A stretch of DNA of 63,878 bases from Microbacterium jejuense (GCF_019511665.1 NZ_JAEUAW010000019.1:1-63878); one strand, 5' to 3'. Shown: positions 1 through 8,962, counted from the first letter of the stretch. The notes: a model not told the origin generated them from the sequence alone. Program-made: numbers and translations.

Positions 1-712
1 TGAACGCCGTCACCGTCACGAAGATGACGGCCACCACGATCGCGATCGCGCCGATCCCCACCGCGGTCGCGGGTACGCCGGCGGTGCGCTCCGCCTCCCG
101 CTCCAGGGGCTTCTCGCGCGAACGCGTCTCGGACCGGATGAGGAAGAGGATGGTGATGGCCAGGAACACGAACCCCATCACGTCGACGTCGCCCGGCACG
201 GCGATCGCCGGGATGAGCGAGACGGCGATGATGCCGACCGACCCCAGCAGCGGCATCCGCGCCGTCACGACGACGTGATCGACGATGATCGTGAGCAGCC
301 CCATCGCACCGACGACCACGAAGGCGAGCGAGAGCGTCGGCTCGAGCGGGGCGGCGCCCAGCGTGATCTCCTCCGTCGCGTTGCCGATGAGGATGGGCAC
401 GGCCCGGAAGGTGTCGAGGGTCGGGATCACCCACAGCAGCGCCGTGTCGCGAAGGAACACGAGCGTCATGAACACGACCCACACGGCCAGCTCGATGAGG
501 GTGACCGCGACGGCGGGGAGCCGGAGCCGGCGGGCGTTGTAGCCGGCGGCGAGCACGAGGGCCGCGAGCGCCAGCGCGCCGATGAGCCACGCTCCCGACT
601 GCACCACGCGGGCGACCGGCAGCAGCGCCGCGAGCAGCGCGGCGAGGATCGCGAAGGCGAGGAGGCGCTGGCCGCTGCGGCGCGCGCCGCGTTCGGAGTC
701 AGCCGAGGACAT
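1..712 (-). CDS. Transglutaminase-like membrane protein, TgpA/DUF3488 type (partial, 3' end outside window)
   Basis: Only the first 237 codons are present; the frame runs open off the left edge. The visible part is a membrane domain with about seven hydrophobic helices (roughly residues 17-35, 40-57, 66-86, 125-145, 152-170, 176-192, 217-235), as in the N-terminal half of TgpA/DUF3488 proteins. The transglutaminase-like domain of that family would follow outside the window. It starts at an ATG 14 nt inside the end of the DUF58 gene and is the third gene of a moxR-DUF58-tgpA operon, a standard actinobacterial arrangement linked to cell-envelope processes. The family call rests on the membrane pattern and this neighbourhood, since the catalytic Cys-His-Asp region cannot be seen. 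Confidence 0.8.
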   Translation of the reverse strand, partial: MSSADSERGARRSGQRLLAFAILAALLAALLPVARVVQSGAWLIGALALAALVLAAGYNARRLRLPAVAVTLIELAVWVVFMTLVFLRDTALLWVIPTLDTFRAVPILIGNATEEITLGAAPLEPTLSLAFVVVGAMGLLTIIVDHVVVTARMPLLGSVGIIAVSLIPAIAVPGDVDVMGFVFLAITILFLIRSETRSREKPLEREAERTAGVPATAVGIGAIAIVVAVIFVTVTAF

Positions 713-1958
713 GGCTCACCCCGCGTCCGACCGCGTTGCCCCACGCGACCGAGAGGTCGCGGTCGGGGTCGATGCGGGCGATGTGCCAGCCGTGGTCGGC
801 GGCGCGGTCGAGCGCGTCGCCCACGGGATCGGTCGAGAGCACGAGAGGCATCGTGCTGTGGTGGGCCACCGGCGCCAGGGCGTCGGCGTCGACCGGCTCG
901 AACCGGCCGACGATCACCACGACCGGACCCGTCGAGATGCCGGTGAAAAGCCGCGGCAGCCGCCCCAGCAGGTCGTCGCGCTGCGCGGTGACCGTGGCGA
1001 ACTGCGCCAGCATGCGGTCGACCTCCGTCATGTCGCCGCCGTCGATGCGCTCGGCGAGCACGTGCCCCTCGCTGTCGATCACCTCGACCGCGTACCCGTC
1101 GTGCACCAGCCGGGCGACCACCGACACGCACGCCGACACGCCCGCCTCGAAGGCCGGGTCGGCGCCGGGCTCGCGCACCGCCTCCGCCGACCACCGCTCG
1201 GCCGACCGGTCGAGGACGACCGTCGCCTCGGGCGTGGACTCCTGCTCCTCCTGCCGCACCATCAGCTCGTCGCGGTGCGCGGTGGCGCGCCAGTGGATGC
1301 GACGCATCGAATCGCCGGGCGCATACGGGCGCGCGACGAGGTTGTCGGCACCCTGGCCGATCTGGTTCGTCGTGGTGTGCAGCGTGCCGCCCGTGGCGCC
1401 GGCGTAGTCGATGAGCGGTGAGAGGTCGATCACCGCGGGGGCGACGGTGACCGGCGTGCGGCCCGAGAAGGCGATGGTGCGCCGCGCCAGCCCGAACGGA
1501 TCGGACGAGGTGACCGTCAGAGGCCCGATGGAGTGGACGCCCCGCCGCGCCCCGGTGATCGTATAGGTCAGGTTGACGACGCGCTCGCCGCCGCCCGCCC
1601 CGCCGCGCAGCCCCGAGCCGAGCGCCGGGAACGGTCCCTCGGTCACGCCGCGGAGTCCCTTCGGAAGCGCGTCGCGCCACGTGCCCGGCGGCGTCGGCAG
1701 CGCCGTGCGCACGCCGACCCGCACCGAGACCATCGTCTCGCGCCCTACGGCGGCGACATCGGGCACGAGCGAGCGCGTCACGACGTCCGTGCGCCGGCCG
1801 AGGTATAGCGACGCGACGCTCGCGGCGACCGTAGCCAGCAGCAGGATGCCGAAGTACATGAGCTCGACGATGCCCGCCTCGTTCGCCACGATGAAGCACC
1901 CGATGGCGAGCACGACGGCGCCGGTGCCCCGCACGGTGAGCGGCCACGCCCGTCTCAT
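699..1958 (-). CDS. DUF58 domain protein
   Basis: This 419-aa protein has two N-terminal hydrophobic helices (about residues 8-27 and 33-53), an extracytoplasmic beta-rich stretch, and then the DUF58 core with the signature GDSMRRIHWRATAHRDEL. DUF58 proteins are membrane-anchored and fold like von Willebrand A domains. They are almost always encoded beside a MoxR ATPase and are thought to be its client or partner, possibly in assembling envelope or enzyme complexes; the exact function is unknown. The ATG at 1958 follows moxR by 34 nt, and the 3' end overlaps the tgpA start by 14 nt, so the three are probably co-translated. Length and domain order are normal. Confidence 0.9.
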   Translation of the reverse strand: MRRAWPLTVRGTGAVVLAIGCFIVANEAGIVELMYFGILLLATVAASVASLYLGRRTDVVTRSLVPDVAAVGRETMVSVRVGVRTALPTPPGTWRDALPKGLRGVTEGPFPALGSGLRGGAGGGERVVNLTYTITGARRGVHSIGPLTVTSSDPFGLARRTIAFSGRTPVTVAPAVIDLSPLIDYAGATGGTLHTTTNQIGQGADNLVARPYAPGDSMRRIHWRATAHRDELMVRQEEQESTPEATVVLDRSAERWSAEAVREPGADPAFEAGVSACVSVVARLVHDGYAVEVIDSEGHVLAERIDGGDMTEVDRMLAQFATVTAQRDDLLGRLPRLFTGISTGPVVVIVGRFEPVDADALAPVAHHSTMPLVLSTDPVGDALDRAADHGWHIARIDPDRDLSVAWGNAVGRGVSHVLG

Positions 1959-1992
1959 CGCAACCTCCCCGTCGTCCCCTGGTCGCCCGGTC

Positions 1993-3027
1993 TCACTGCC
2001 GCGCGGCGATGGGCACGCGCACGCTCGCGGCGACGCGTTCGAGGATCGTGGTGATGGCATCGGCCGCGGTGCCGGCCCGGGCGCCGCCCGCCGAGCGGGT
2101 CGGGATGAGGCGGTGCGCGAACACGGGCAGCAGCAGCGCCGTGATGTCGTCCGGGATGACGAACGACCGCCCGTCGAGCGCCGCCCACACCTTGGCGGCG
2201 CGCACCAGCTGCAGCGTCGCGCGGGGGCTCGCGCCCAGGCGCAGGTCGGCATGCGTGCGCGTGGCCTGCGACAGCGCCACCGCATAGTCCTCGATCGCCG
2301 GGGCGACGTGGACGGCGCGCGCCCACGCGATGAGGCTCGTCACCTGGTCCGCCGACACGACGGCCTTCAGCTGATCGAGCGGGTTGACCGTGTCGCGCTG
2401 GCGCAGCATGAGCGCCTCGGACCGCGCGTCCGGATATCCCATCGAGATGCGCATCATGAACCGGTCGCGCTGCGCCTCGGGCAGCGCATACGTGCCCTCC
2501 ATCTCGAGGGGGTTCTGCGTCGCGACGACGAGGAACGGCTCGGGCACGAAGTGGGTGCGGCCGTCGACGGTGACCTGTCGCTCCTCCATGGCCTCCAGCA
2601 GCGCCGACTGCGTCTTGGGGGAGGAGCGGTTGATCTCGTCGGCGATGACGATGTTCGCGAAGATCGCTCCCGGCTTGAACTCGAACTCGCGCTCGACCGG
2701 GTTGAAGACGCTCACGCCCGTGACGTCGCCGGGGAGCAGGTCGGGGGTGAACTGGATGCGGCGCACGGTCGCGTCGACGGAGGTCGCCAGCGCCCGGGCG
2801 AGCATCGTCTTGCCGACGCCCGGCACGTCCTCGATCAGCAGATGCCCCTCCGCCAGCAGGCAGACCAGGGCGCTGCGCACCGCGTCGGGCTTGCCGTCGA
2901 TGACGCTGCCCACGGCGTCGAGGATCGCGTCGGTGACCCGCGCGAACCCTTCCGCCGTGAGCGTTCCGGACGCGCGCGTCGCGGCATCCGTCCCGGTCAT
3001 CTGCGCATCCGTGGCGGTATCGACCAT
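1993..3027 (-). CDS. MoxR-family AAA+ ATPase
   Basis: A 344-aa AAA+ ATPase of the MoxR class, thought to act as a chaperone for metal-cofactor insertion or complex assembly. Walker A is GVGKT at residues 70-74 inside EDVPGVGKTMLARAL. Walker B is IVIADE near residues 126-131. Sensor 1 is ATQNPLE, and the arginine-finger region QRDRFMM follows. The ATG at 3027 has GGAGGC upstream. It leads the moxR-DUF58-tgpA operon. A TAGGAT -10 box at 3098..3103 would start the transcript near 3091, giving a leader of about 65 nt. An out-of-frame GTG sits exactly at that transcript start (see findings). Confidence 0.95.
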   Translation of the reverse strand: MVDTATDAQMTGTDAATRASGTLTAEGFARVTDAILDAVGSVIDGKPDAVRSALVCLLAEGHLLIEDVPGVGKTMLARALATSVDATVRRIQFTPDLLPGDVTGVSVFNPVEREFEFKPGAIFANIVIADEINRSSPKTQSALLEAMEERQVTVDGRTHFVPEPFLVVATQNPLEMEGTYALPEAQRDRFMMRISMGYPDARSEALMLRQRDTVNPLDQLKAVVSADQVTSLIAWARAVHVAPAIEDYAVALSQATRTHADLRLGASPRATLQLVRAAKVWAALDGRSFVIPDDITALLLPVFAHRLIPTRSAGGARAGTAADAITTILERVAASVRVPIAARQ

Positions 3028-3097
3028 CGAGGCCTCCTGTTCCGCCTCCCATCAGGCGGTTCGGCGGGTGGACGCGGGCGTCCTCGCCCACGGCTCG

Positions 3098-3103
3098 ATC
3101 CTA
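3098..3103 (-). promoter_or_regulatory. Probable -10 box of the moxR operon
   Basis: Read on the minus strand this is TAGGAT, the TANNNT form used throughout the window. The predicted transcript start is about 7 nt downstream, near 3091. No good -35 is visible, which is common in high-GC actinobacteria. Confidence 0.5.
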
Positions 3104-3165
3104 ACCACGGCGCGCGGGGCGCGGCACTGGGAGATCGCTGGATGCCGGCGGCCGCGGCGTGCGGC

Positions 3166-3702
3166 TCAGGCGAGGGCCGCGACGCCCATCAGCAGCACCG
3201 AGACGGCCATGCAGGCCAGCTGCACGCGATCGAGAGCGCGGTGCGAGCGGGTGAGCAGGCCGGCCGAGAGCACCGCGTACGCGATCGCCCCGGCGATCAG
3301 CGCGGCCTCCAGCAGCGGCGTTCCGGAACCGCCGTGCGCGTGCGCGGCGGCGGGGCTCGGGACCGCGGCGGCCGGCGCGCCGTGCGCCATGCCGAGCTGC
3401 AGGGCGGCCATGGCGACGAGCCCGAGGGCGGTGTGGACGACCATGCCGTTGCGCAGGCCGGCGGGCGGGACGCGCCGGCGGCGGGGCGAGCTCGCTGCGG
3501 CCACCGCCATCGCCGTCACGAGCATCGCCGCCGCCCAGTACACCGGCGCGACGACGCGGGTGAGCACGGAGTCGACCATCGCGGCCAGCATGAGCAGCGT
3601 CGCGACGGCGTCGGGCCACCGCGCCCGGCCGCGATCGGCTGCCAGACAGCAGGCGCCGAGCGCGGCCGGGGCGATGGCCCAGGCGTGGAGCAGTTCCGTC
3701 AC
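3166..3702 (-). CDS. Small polytopic membrane protein, DUF5134-like, coupled to copper amine oxidase
   Basis: A 178-aa hydrophobic protein with about six membrane helices and a histidine-containing loop near residues 110-130 (MAHG...AHAHGG). It starts only 3 nt after the copper amine oxidase stop, so it is probably translationally coupled. Size, helix pattern and the Met/His-containing loop resemble DUF5134 membrane proteins, but I am not certain of the family. Given its position, a role in copper supply, maturation or export for the oxidase is a reasonable inference; nothing in the sequence proves it. Nothing but spacer lies between its stop and the moxR promoter. Confidence 0.7.
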   Translation of the reverse strand: MTELLHAWAIAPAALGACCLAADRGRARWPDAVATLLMLAAMVDSVLTRVVAPVYWAAAMLVTAMAVAAASSPRRRRVPPAGLRNGMVVHTALGLVAMAALQLGMAHGAPAAAVPSPAAAHAHGGSGTPLLEAALIAGAIAYAVLSAGLLTRSHRALDRVQLACMAVSVLLMGVAALA

Positions 3703-3705
3703 GGA

Positions 3706-5727
3706 TCAACCGTGGTGGTGGTGCTCGCTGTGCGCGTGACCGTGGGCGCTCGAGTCGTGTCCGTGAGCGCCGGACGTCGAGCAGTGCGCGGACTCGGGGG
3801 CGGGCACGTTCAACGTGGGGTTGCGCTCGAAGAAGTTGTACGGCTTCAGGGTGAACTTCGCGTAGTCCATGGGCATCACCGGCCAGTCCTCGTTGCGGGG
3901 GAAGTGGGTGAGGCCGAACGTGTGCCACAGCACGACGTCCTCGCCGATCAGCGGCTCGTCGCCCTCGATGAAGGCGGGGATGCCGCCGCCGCCCGGATGC
4001 TGGTTCACGAAGTCGCCCGCGGCGTAGCGCTCGGCCGGGTCGTACTTGGTGACGAACAGGTTCTTCGTGGCGAAGGCCGCGCGAGAGGCGATCGAGGATT
4101 CGTCGTCGGCGAGCAGCACCGGCGTCTCGGTCGGGAACAGCACGTACGAGGTCGGCTGGCCCATCGACGTCGTCCTCTCGGTCGACGCGATCTGCCACAC
4201 GCGGTTGCGCGCGCCGTCGGCGAGGCGGCCGGACTCCTTCTCGGAGGCGATGGGCGTGACGCTCTTAGTGAAGGCGTTGCCCGCGGGGTTCGCCGCCGAG
4301 ATCGGCACCCGCACGGCGTCGATCTCGTTGACGACGTTCGCCACGCCGTCGACGGTCATGTCCAGCCGCGCCGAGAAGAGGTGCTGGTGGTACGGCGCGC
4401 CGAGCCCCGGTGCGACCTCCGACGCGAAGCCGTAGGGCGAGCCGTCCTCGTTCAGACCGGGGTAGGCGGACGTGAACAGGATGCCGGTCAGCTTCGCCTC
4501 GCACTCGATGGTGCCGTCGAGGTACAGATACCAGAAGAAGCCGTAGTCGTAGTTGCCGACCGTCGTGAAGAACGAGATCACGAGGCGGCGCGACCGCCGC
4601 ACCTCGGAGGCTCCCGTGAACAGGTCGGTGTGCTTCCACAGCGACCCGAAGTCCTCCTCGTGCATGCAGACGCCGTTGCGTACGGTGCGCGGCATCCCCA
4701 GTTCGTCGGGCAGGACGGCATCCACATAGGTGATGTCGCCCACGCAGTCGCAGCCGAGCTCGAGCTCGTTCGTGTAGCGGCCGAACAGGTACTCGCCGGT
4801 GTCGAAGTAGTTCTGCCAGAAGCGGTTCGGCTGCGGGTCGGCGTACGGCACGACCATCTCGCTGATCGACCCGCGGTACATGACGGGGCGCCCGGCGAAC
4901 GAGAGCTGCCGCAGGATCAGGCCCTCGCGCGTGTCGAAGCCGATGCGGAAGTCCCATTCGCCCCACGTCACGTGCTCGTCGTCGACGGTGAAGCTCGACC
5001 CCTCGGGCTGGGTGATCACGATGGGCGTGAGGCCCTCCAGCGGCGCGCCCTGCAGTTCGGGATCGTCGTAGTTGCCGCTCGTCTGCGGTACGGCGTAGCC
5101 GGGGTTGTCGACGATCTTGATGAGCGTGCGCGCCGCGACGTCGATGTAGGCGGTGAGCCCGTCGACGGGATGCGCCCACGGGTGGTCGGCGGGGTGGAAC
5201 TGCTGGAAGGCGAACGTGCGGAGGATGCGGCGCCCGGCCTCGTCCTCGTACCCGTAGTTGCCCGCCGACAGCGGCACGAGCACGACGTCGTCCGGGGTCA
5301 GACCGCGTGCGGCGAGAGCGGCGACCCACTCCTCGCTCTCGTTCGCGATGATCCCGACCTCCTCGAACTCGGCGTCGAGGATGGGGAGCTGCCCGGCCGT
5401 CCCGTCGAGCGTCGTCGAAGAGACCACCTCACCCGTCGCGAGCGACACGACCAGGTCGAGCGACAGAGCGGAGCGCATGTCGAGCAGCTGCACGCGGGCC
5501 CGCCGCTCAGGGAGCGGGCCGGTCCCCGCCTCCCACTCGAGCACCTGCGGCTTGGGCGCCTCCTCGAGGCCGACGTACGCGAACCGCGTGGCGTCGTTCG
5601 TCGTGTCCAGCCCGAGCACGATCGCGCGGACGGCTTCGATCTCGGCGGGGGTGAGCGAGGCGAGCGGATGCCGGGGCGCCGGCGGTGCGGCGAAGCCCGG
5701 GGCGGTCGCGATGTCGGTGATGGTCAT
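3706..5727 (-). CDS. Copper amine oxidase (primary-amine oxidase, TPQ type)
   Basis: A 673-aa copper- and topaquinone-dependent amine oxidase, which oxidises primary amines such as tyramine or phenylethylamine to aldehyde, ammonia and H2O2. The TPQ precursor is Tyr393 in VGNYDYGFFW. The catalytic base is Asp309 in YFDTGEY. Copper ligands are His447 and His449 (PYHQHLF), with the third probably His608 (LTHFPR). Full length for the Arthrobacter-type enzyme. No signal peptide is visible, so it is probably cytoplasmic. The last 27 residues hold ten histidines, ending EHHHHG, which is unusual. SD AAAGGAG precedes the ATG at 5727. It lies downstream of an APC permease that could import the amine and upstream of a small membrane protein. 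Confidence 0.97.
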   Translation of the reverse strand: MTITDIATAPGFAAPPAPRHPLASLTPAEIEAVRAIVLGLDTTNDATRFAYVGLEEAPKPQVLEWEAGTGPLPERRARVQLLDMRSALSLDLVVSLATGEVVSSTTLDGTAGQLPILDAEFEEVGIIANESEEWVAALAARGLTPDDVVLVPLSAGNYGYEDEAGRRILRTFAFQQFHPADHPWAHPVDGLTAYIDVAARTLIKIVDNPGYAVPQTSGNYDDPELQGAPLEGLTPIVITQPEGSSFTVDDEHVTWGEWDFRIGFDTREGLILRQLSFAGRPVMYRGSISEMVVPYADPQPNRFWQNYFDTGEYLFGRYTNELELGCDCVGDITYVDAVLPDELGMPRTVRNGVCMHEEDFGSLWKHTDLFTGASEVRRSRRLVISFFTTVGNYDYGFFWYLYLDGTIECEAKLTGILFTSAYPGLNEDGSPYGFASEVAPGLGAPYHQHLFSARLDMTVDGVANVVNEIDAVRVPISAANPAGNAFTKSVTPIASEKESGRLADGARNRVWQIASTERTTSMGQPTSYVLFPTETPVLLADDESSIASRAAFATKNLFVTKYDPAERYAAGDFVNQHPGGGGIPAFIEGDEPLIGEDVVLWHTFGLTHFPRNEDWPVMPMDYAKFTLKPYNFFERNPTLNVPAPESAHCSTSGAHGHDSSAHGHAHSEHHHHG

Positions 5728-5777
5728 GGTTCTCCTTTGCTGCGGGTGACGCGGTGGGGCGGGATCGGTCGCGGGCT

Positions 5778-7253
5778 TCAGCCGGCGATCGAGTCGGTGA
5801 GCTTGGCGTAGGCGGCGGGACGCCGGTGCTTGATCCAGGCGGCCTGCACATAGCCGATGACCGGCACGGCCACGACGAGCCCGAGCAGGAACCAGCTGAC
5901 CGCGCCGAACACGGGATTCCCGTCGACGTCGACGTCGCCGACCATGATCGGGAAGTAGGCCACGATGAGGGCCGCCGACAGCACCAGCCCGACGAAGCCC
6001 AGTGCGGGGGCGACGACGGTGTTCCACACACGGCCGTCCTTCTTCGTCCGCACGAAGTACACGATGACGGCGACCGAGGTCACGGCCATGAGGATCGCGA
6101 TCGCGAGCGTCGCGACGCCGGCGAACCACGTGAACACCTGCAGCACGGGATCGAGGCCCAGCGCGGCGAAGACGGCGATGAGCACGACCGCGGTGCCGGT
6201 CTGCACGAGCGACGACACGTGCGGCGAGAGGTGCTTGGCGTGGACGCCGCCGAGCTTGTCGGGCAGCACTCCGGCGTTCGCCATCGAGTGCTGGTAGCGC
6301 GTGACGACGTTGTGGAACGACAGGACGCACGCGAACATCGCCGTGATGAGGAGGACGTTGACCGCGATCTCGCCGAACGGTCCGAGGTAGCGGGCCATCG
6401 TCGCGATGATGAACGTGCCGGGGTCCTCGGCGATCTTGTCGATCACGCCGCTCGGACCCCACGCCATGACCAGGCCCCACGAGGCGAGCGTGTAGAAGAC
6501 GCCGATCCCGATGACGGCCGCGTAGGTCGCACGGGGGATCGTGCGGTTCGGGTCCTTCGCCTCGTCGCGGAAGATGGCGGTGGCCTCGAACCCGATGAAG
6601 GCCGCGATCGCGAACATCAGCCCGACGCCGGGGGAGCCGCTCGCGATGTTTGCCGGCTCGAACGGGGCAAGGCTCAGCCCCTCGGCGCCGCCGGTCGCGG
6701 TCACGACGACCACCATCGCGAGCACGATCCCGACCTCGGCGATCAGCAGAACGCCCAGCACCTTGCTCGACAGGTCGATGTGGCGGTACCCCAGCACGCC
6801 GACGACGGCGATCGTCGCGAGCGACATCAGCCACCAGGGCAGTGCGGGGCCGCCGAGGGACTGCAGCGTGACCGACAGGATGTACCCGATGTAGCCGTAC
6901 ACCGACACCTGGATGGTCGTGTAGGTCAGCATGGCGACCCACGCGCTGGCGAGGCCCGTCGAGCGGCCGAGACCGTAGCCGACGTACGTGAAGAAGGCGC
7001 CCGGCTTGGGCACATGGCGGGTCATCGCCGCCAGGCCCACCGAGAACAGCAGCAGGATGACCGCGCTGATCGCGTAGAGGGCGGGGAAGCCGATCCCGTT
7101 GCCCAGGAGCATGCCGAGCGGCGCGGCGCCGCCGATCACGGTGAGCGGGGACGCGGCGGCCACCACCATGAACACGATGGCGGTGACTCCGAGCGAGCCG
7201 GTGAGCGTCCGCGTGGCGGAGGCGGCGACTCCCTTCGATTCGAGCTGGGTCAT
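5778..7253 (-). CDS. APC-family amino acid/amine permease
   Basis: A 491-aa transporter of the amino acid-polyamine-organocation superfamily with about 12 membrane helices. The typical APC motif FIGFEATAIFRDEAKDPNRTIPRA lies near residues 220-245, followed by helices and a QHSMANAGVLPD-like stretch. The ATG at 7253 has GGAGGT upstream. It is followed 50 nt later by the copper amine oxidase gene on the same strand, so an amine substrate (tyramine, phenylethylamine, putrescine) is likely by context. It is divergent from a second APC permease across 209 bp that contains a candidate operator (7352..7377). Confidence 0.9.
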   Translation of the reverse strand: MTQLESKGVAASATRTLTGSLGVTAIVFMVVAAASPLTVIGGAAPLGMLLGNGIGFPALYAISAVILLLFSVGLAAMTRHVPKPGAFFTYVGYGLGRSTGLASAWVAMLTYTTIQVSVYGYIGYILSVTLQSLGGPALPWWLMSLATIAVVGVLGYRHIDLSSKVLGVLLIAEVGIVLAMVVVVTATGGAEGLSLAPFEPANIASGSPGVGLMFAIAAFIGFEATAIFRDEAKDPNRTIPRATYAAVIGIGVFYTLASWGLVMAWGPSGVIDKIAEDPGTFIIATMARYLGPFGEIAVNVLLITAMFACVLSFHNVVTRYQHSMANAGVLPDKLGGVHAKHLSPHVSSLVQTGTAVVLIAVFAALGLDPVLQVFTWFAGVATLAIAILMAVTSVAVIVYFVRTKKDGRVWNTVVAPALGFVGLVLSAALIVAYFPIMVGDVDVDGNPVFGAVSWFLLGLVVAVPVIGYVQAAWIKHRRPAAYAKLTDSIAG

Positions 7254-7351
7254 GGCGGGACCTCCGGGACGAGCGGGAACGGGATGCTGCGAGCCTCGCG
7301 CCGCCCGGTTGCGCGGCCGTCTCCCGCCGATGAAACCTCCCGCACGCCGAC

Positions 7352-7377
7352 TGAGACGGTCGCCGCGGGGCGTCTCA
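7352..7377. promoter_or_regulatory. Inverted repeat in the divergent permease promoter region (candidate operator)
   Basis: TGAGACG at 7352..7358 is repeated in inverted form as CGTCTCA at 7371..7377, with a 12-nt spacer. It lies midway in the 209-bp gap between two divergent permeases. An IclR-family regulator is encoded just downstream of the second permease and is the natural candidate binder. This is inference only. Confidence 0.4.
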
Positions 7378-7432
7378 TTCGGGCGATACACCCGCGAAAC
7401 ACACGGGAAGCCGGACGGCAACCGCGGCCGGA

Positions 7433-7438
7433 TAGCGT
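7433..7438 (+). promoter_or_regulatory. Probable -10 box for the permease-IclR operon
   Basis: TAGCGT matches the TANNNT pattern seen before many genes here. It would start a transcript near 7445, leaving an 18-nt leader with the GGAGGC ribosome site before the ATG at 7463. Confidence 0.45.
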
Positions 7439-7462
7439 CGAGCGCGCACCACCGGAGGCGAC

Positions 7463-8962
7463 ATGACCGCACTCGAGCGCGCGATCGCGCGTCCTGACCC
7501 CGTCCATGAGTTCGGGGCGCGCTCGCCCCTGTACGGCCTGGACCGTCGCAGCGTCGGCTTCCTCGACGTCCTCGCGCAGTCGGTCGCCGCTGTCGCACCG
7601 GCCGCGGCCGCGACCACCGTCGTGCTGCTGGTCGCCGGGATCTCGCCGGCCGCCACCGTGCTGTCGATCGTGCTGGCCGGGGTGCTCAGCCTGCTGGTGG
7701 CGCGCACGATCGCGCAGTTCGCCCGCCGCTTCGCCGCCGCCGGCTCGCTCTACACGTACACGGCGCGCGGTCTCGGGCCCGGTGCCGGCCTTGCGGCCGG
7801 TGCGGCGGTGCTGGTGGGCTACGGCGCCATCGCGATGTTCGCGCTGCTCGGGGGCGCGTACTACCTCACCTTCCTGGTGCAGCCGCTCTGGCCGGCCGCC
7901 GGCGGGCCTGGCGGGCTGGCCGCCGCACTCGCCGCCGAGTCGGCCTTCGTGGCCGTCGTCCTGGTGCGCGGCATCCGCCTCTCATCCCGCATCGCGCTGG
8001 TGGTCGAGGTGCTGTCGGTGGCGCTGATCGCGGTGCTGCTGGTGGTGCTGCTCGTGCGCATCGGTCCGATCGACCCCGTGCAGGCGCTCGGTCTCGACGG
8101 CTTCGACCCGGCGGCCCTCGCGGCCGGTTCCGTCATCGCCATCACGGCCTTCGTGGGGTTCGAGAGCGCCTCGACACTCGGGGTCGAGGCGAGGTCGCCG
8201 CTTCGGACCGTGCCGCGGGCCATCGTGTGGACGGTGGTGCTCTCGGGCGGCCTCTACGTGCTGGCGGCGATCGCCCAGGTCGCGGGGTTCGACGCCCTCG
8301 GCGCTCCGCTGGCCGACAGCGCCTCGCCCATCAACGAGCTGGCGTCCGCATACGGTCTCGGCGGCTGGGGCGTGGTGGCGGACGTCGGCATCGCTGCCTC
8401 CTTCCTCGCCTGCGCGATCGGATCGACCACGGCCCTCACCCGCGTCCTGTTCACGATGGGTCGCGACGACGTCCTTCCCGCCCCGGCCGGTCGTGCGCAT
8501 CCGCGCTTCGGCACACCCATCGGGGCGGTCGCACTCGCGTTCCCGGTGATCGCCGGCGTTCCGTTCCTCCTGCTGCTGGGCGGGCTCGACGTCCGCGCGG
8601 CGATGCACATGACGATCGCCGTCGGCGGGGCGGGCTACATCGTCGGCTACATCCTGGTCTGCGTCGCCGCGCCGGTGTTCCTGCGCCGCATCGGCGAGCT
8701 GACGCCCGGAACGGCGGTCGCCGCCAGCGCGTCCGCGGTCGCGCTCACCGGTGCGCTCGTGACGTTCTTCGCGGTCGATGCCGCCGCGGGAAGCCCGGCG
8801 CTGTGGATCGTCCTCGCCCTCGCCGTGATCGCAGGCGTCGCGGTGGCGTACCGGCTGCGGCGCGGCCGCCGGTCGCTGGCGCGGATCGGATCGTACGACG
8901 AGCCGGTCGCCTCGCAGGTTCTGGGCGGTGTCGCGCGCGACGAGCGGAGCGGCGGTGACTGA
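7463..8962 (+). CDS. APC-family permease
   Basis: A 499-aa permease of the APC superfamily with about 12-14 hydrophobic helices. The family hallmark AFVGFESASTLGVEARSPLRTVPRA lies near residues 230-255, and a TRVLFTMGRDDVLPAP stretch near residue 325. It differs clearly from the permease on the other side of the divergent promoter, so this is not a recent duplication. The ATG at 7463 has CCGGAGGCG upstream. Its 3' end overlaps the IclR regulator gene by 8 nt, which suggests one transcript. The substrate is unknown; amines or amino acids are likely from the neighbouring oxidase. Confidence 0.88.
   Translation: MTALERAIARPDPVHEFGARSPLYGLDRRSVGFLDVLAQSVAAVAPAAAATTVVLLVAGISPAATVLSIVLAGVLSLLVARTIAQFARRFAAAGSLYTYTARGLGPGAGLAAGAAVLVGYGAIAMFALLGGAYYLTFLVQPLWPAAGGPGGLAAALAAESAFVAVVLVRGIRLSSRIALVVEVLSVALIAVLLVVLLVRIGPIDPVQALGLDGFDPAALAAGSVIAITAFVGFESASTLGVEARSPLRTVPRAIVWTVVLSGGLYVLAAIAQVAGFDALGAPLADSASPINELASAYGLGGWGVVADVGIAASFLACAIGSTTALTRVLFTMGRDDVLPAPAGRAHPRFGTPIGAVALAFPVIAGVPFLLLLGGLDVRAAMHMTIAVGGAGYIVGYILVCVAAPVFLRRIGELTPGTAVAASASAVALTGALVTFFAVDAAAGSPALWIVLALAVIAGVAVAYRLRRGRRSLARIGSYDEPVASQVLGGVARDERSGGD

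Noticed and set aside
1573..5811. A 1.4-kaa open frame antisense to the DUF58, moxR and amine oxidase genes, and a 1.7-kaa one over 16550..21781
   Set aside because: Long antisense frames are expected in 70% GC DNA. The translations are Arg/Gly/Asp-rich with no domains, while the opposite strand encodes recognisable proteins throughout.
7463..8962. The two divergent permeases as a duplicated pair
   Set aside because: Their sequences differ throughout; shared features are only those of the APC superfamily.
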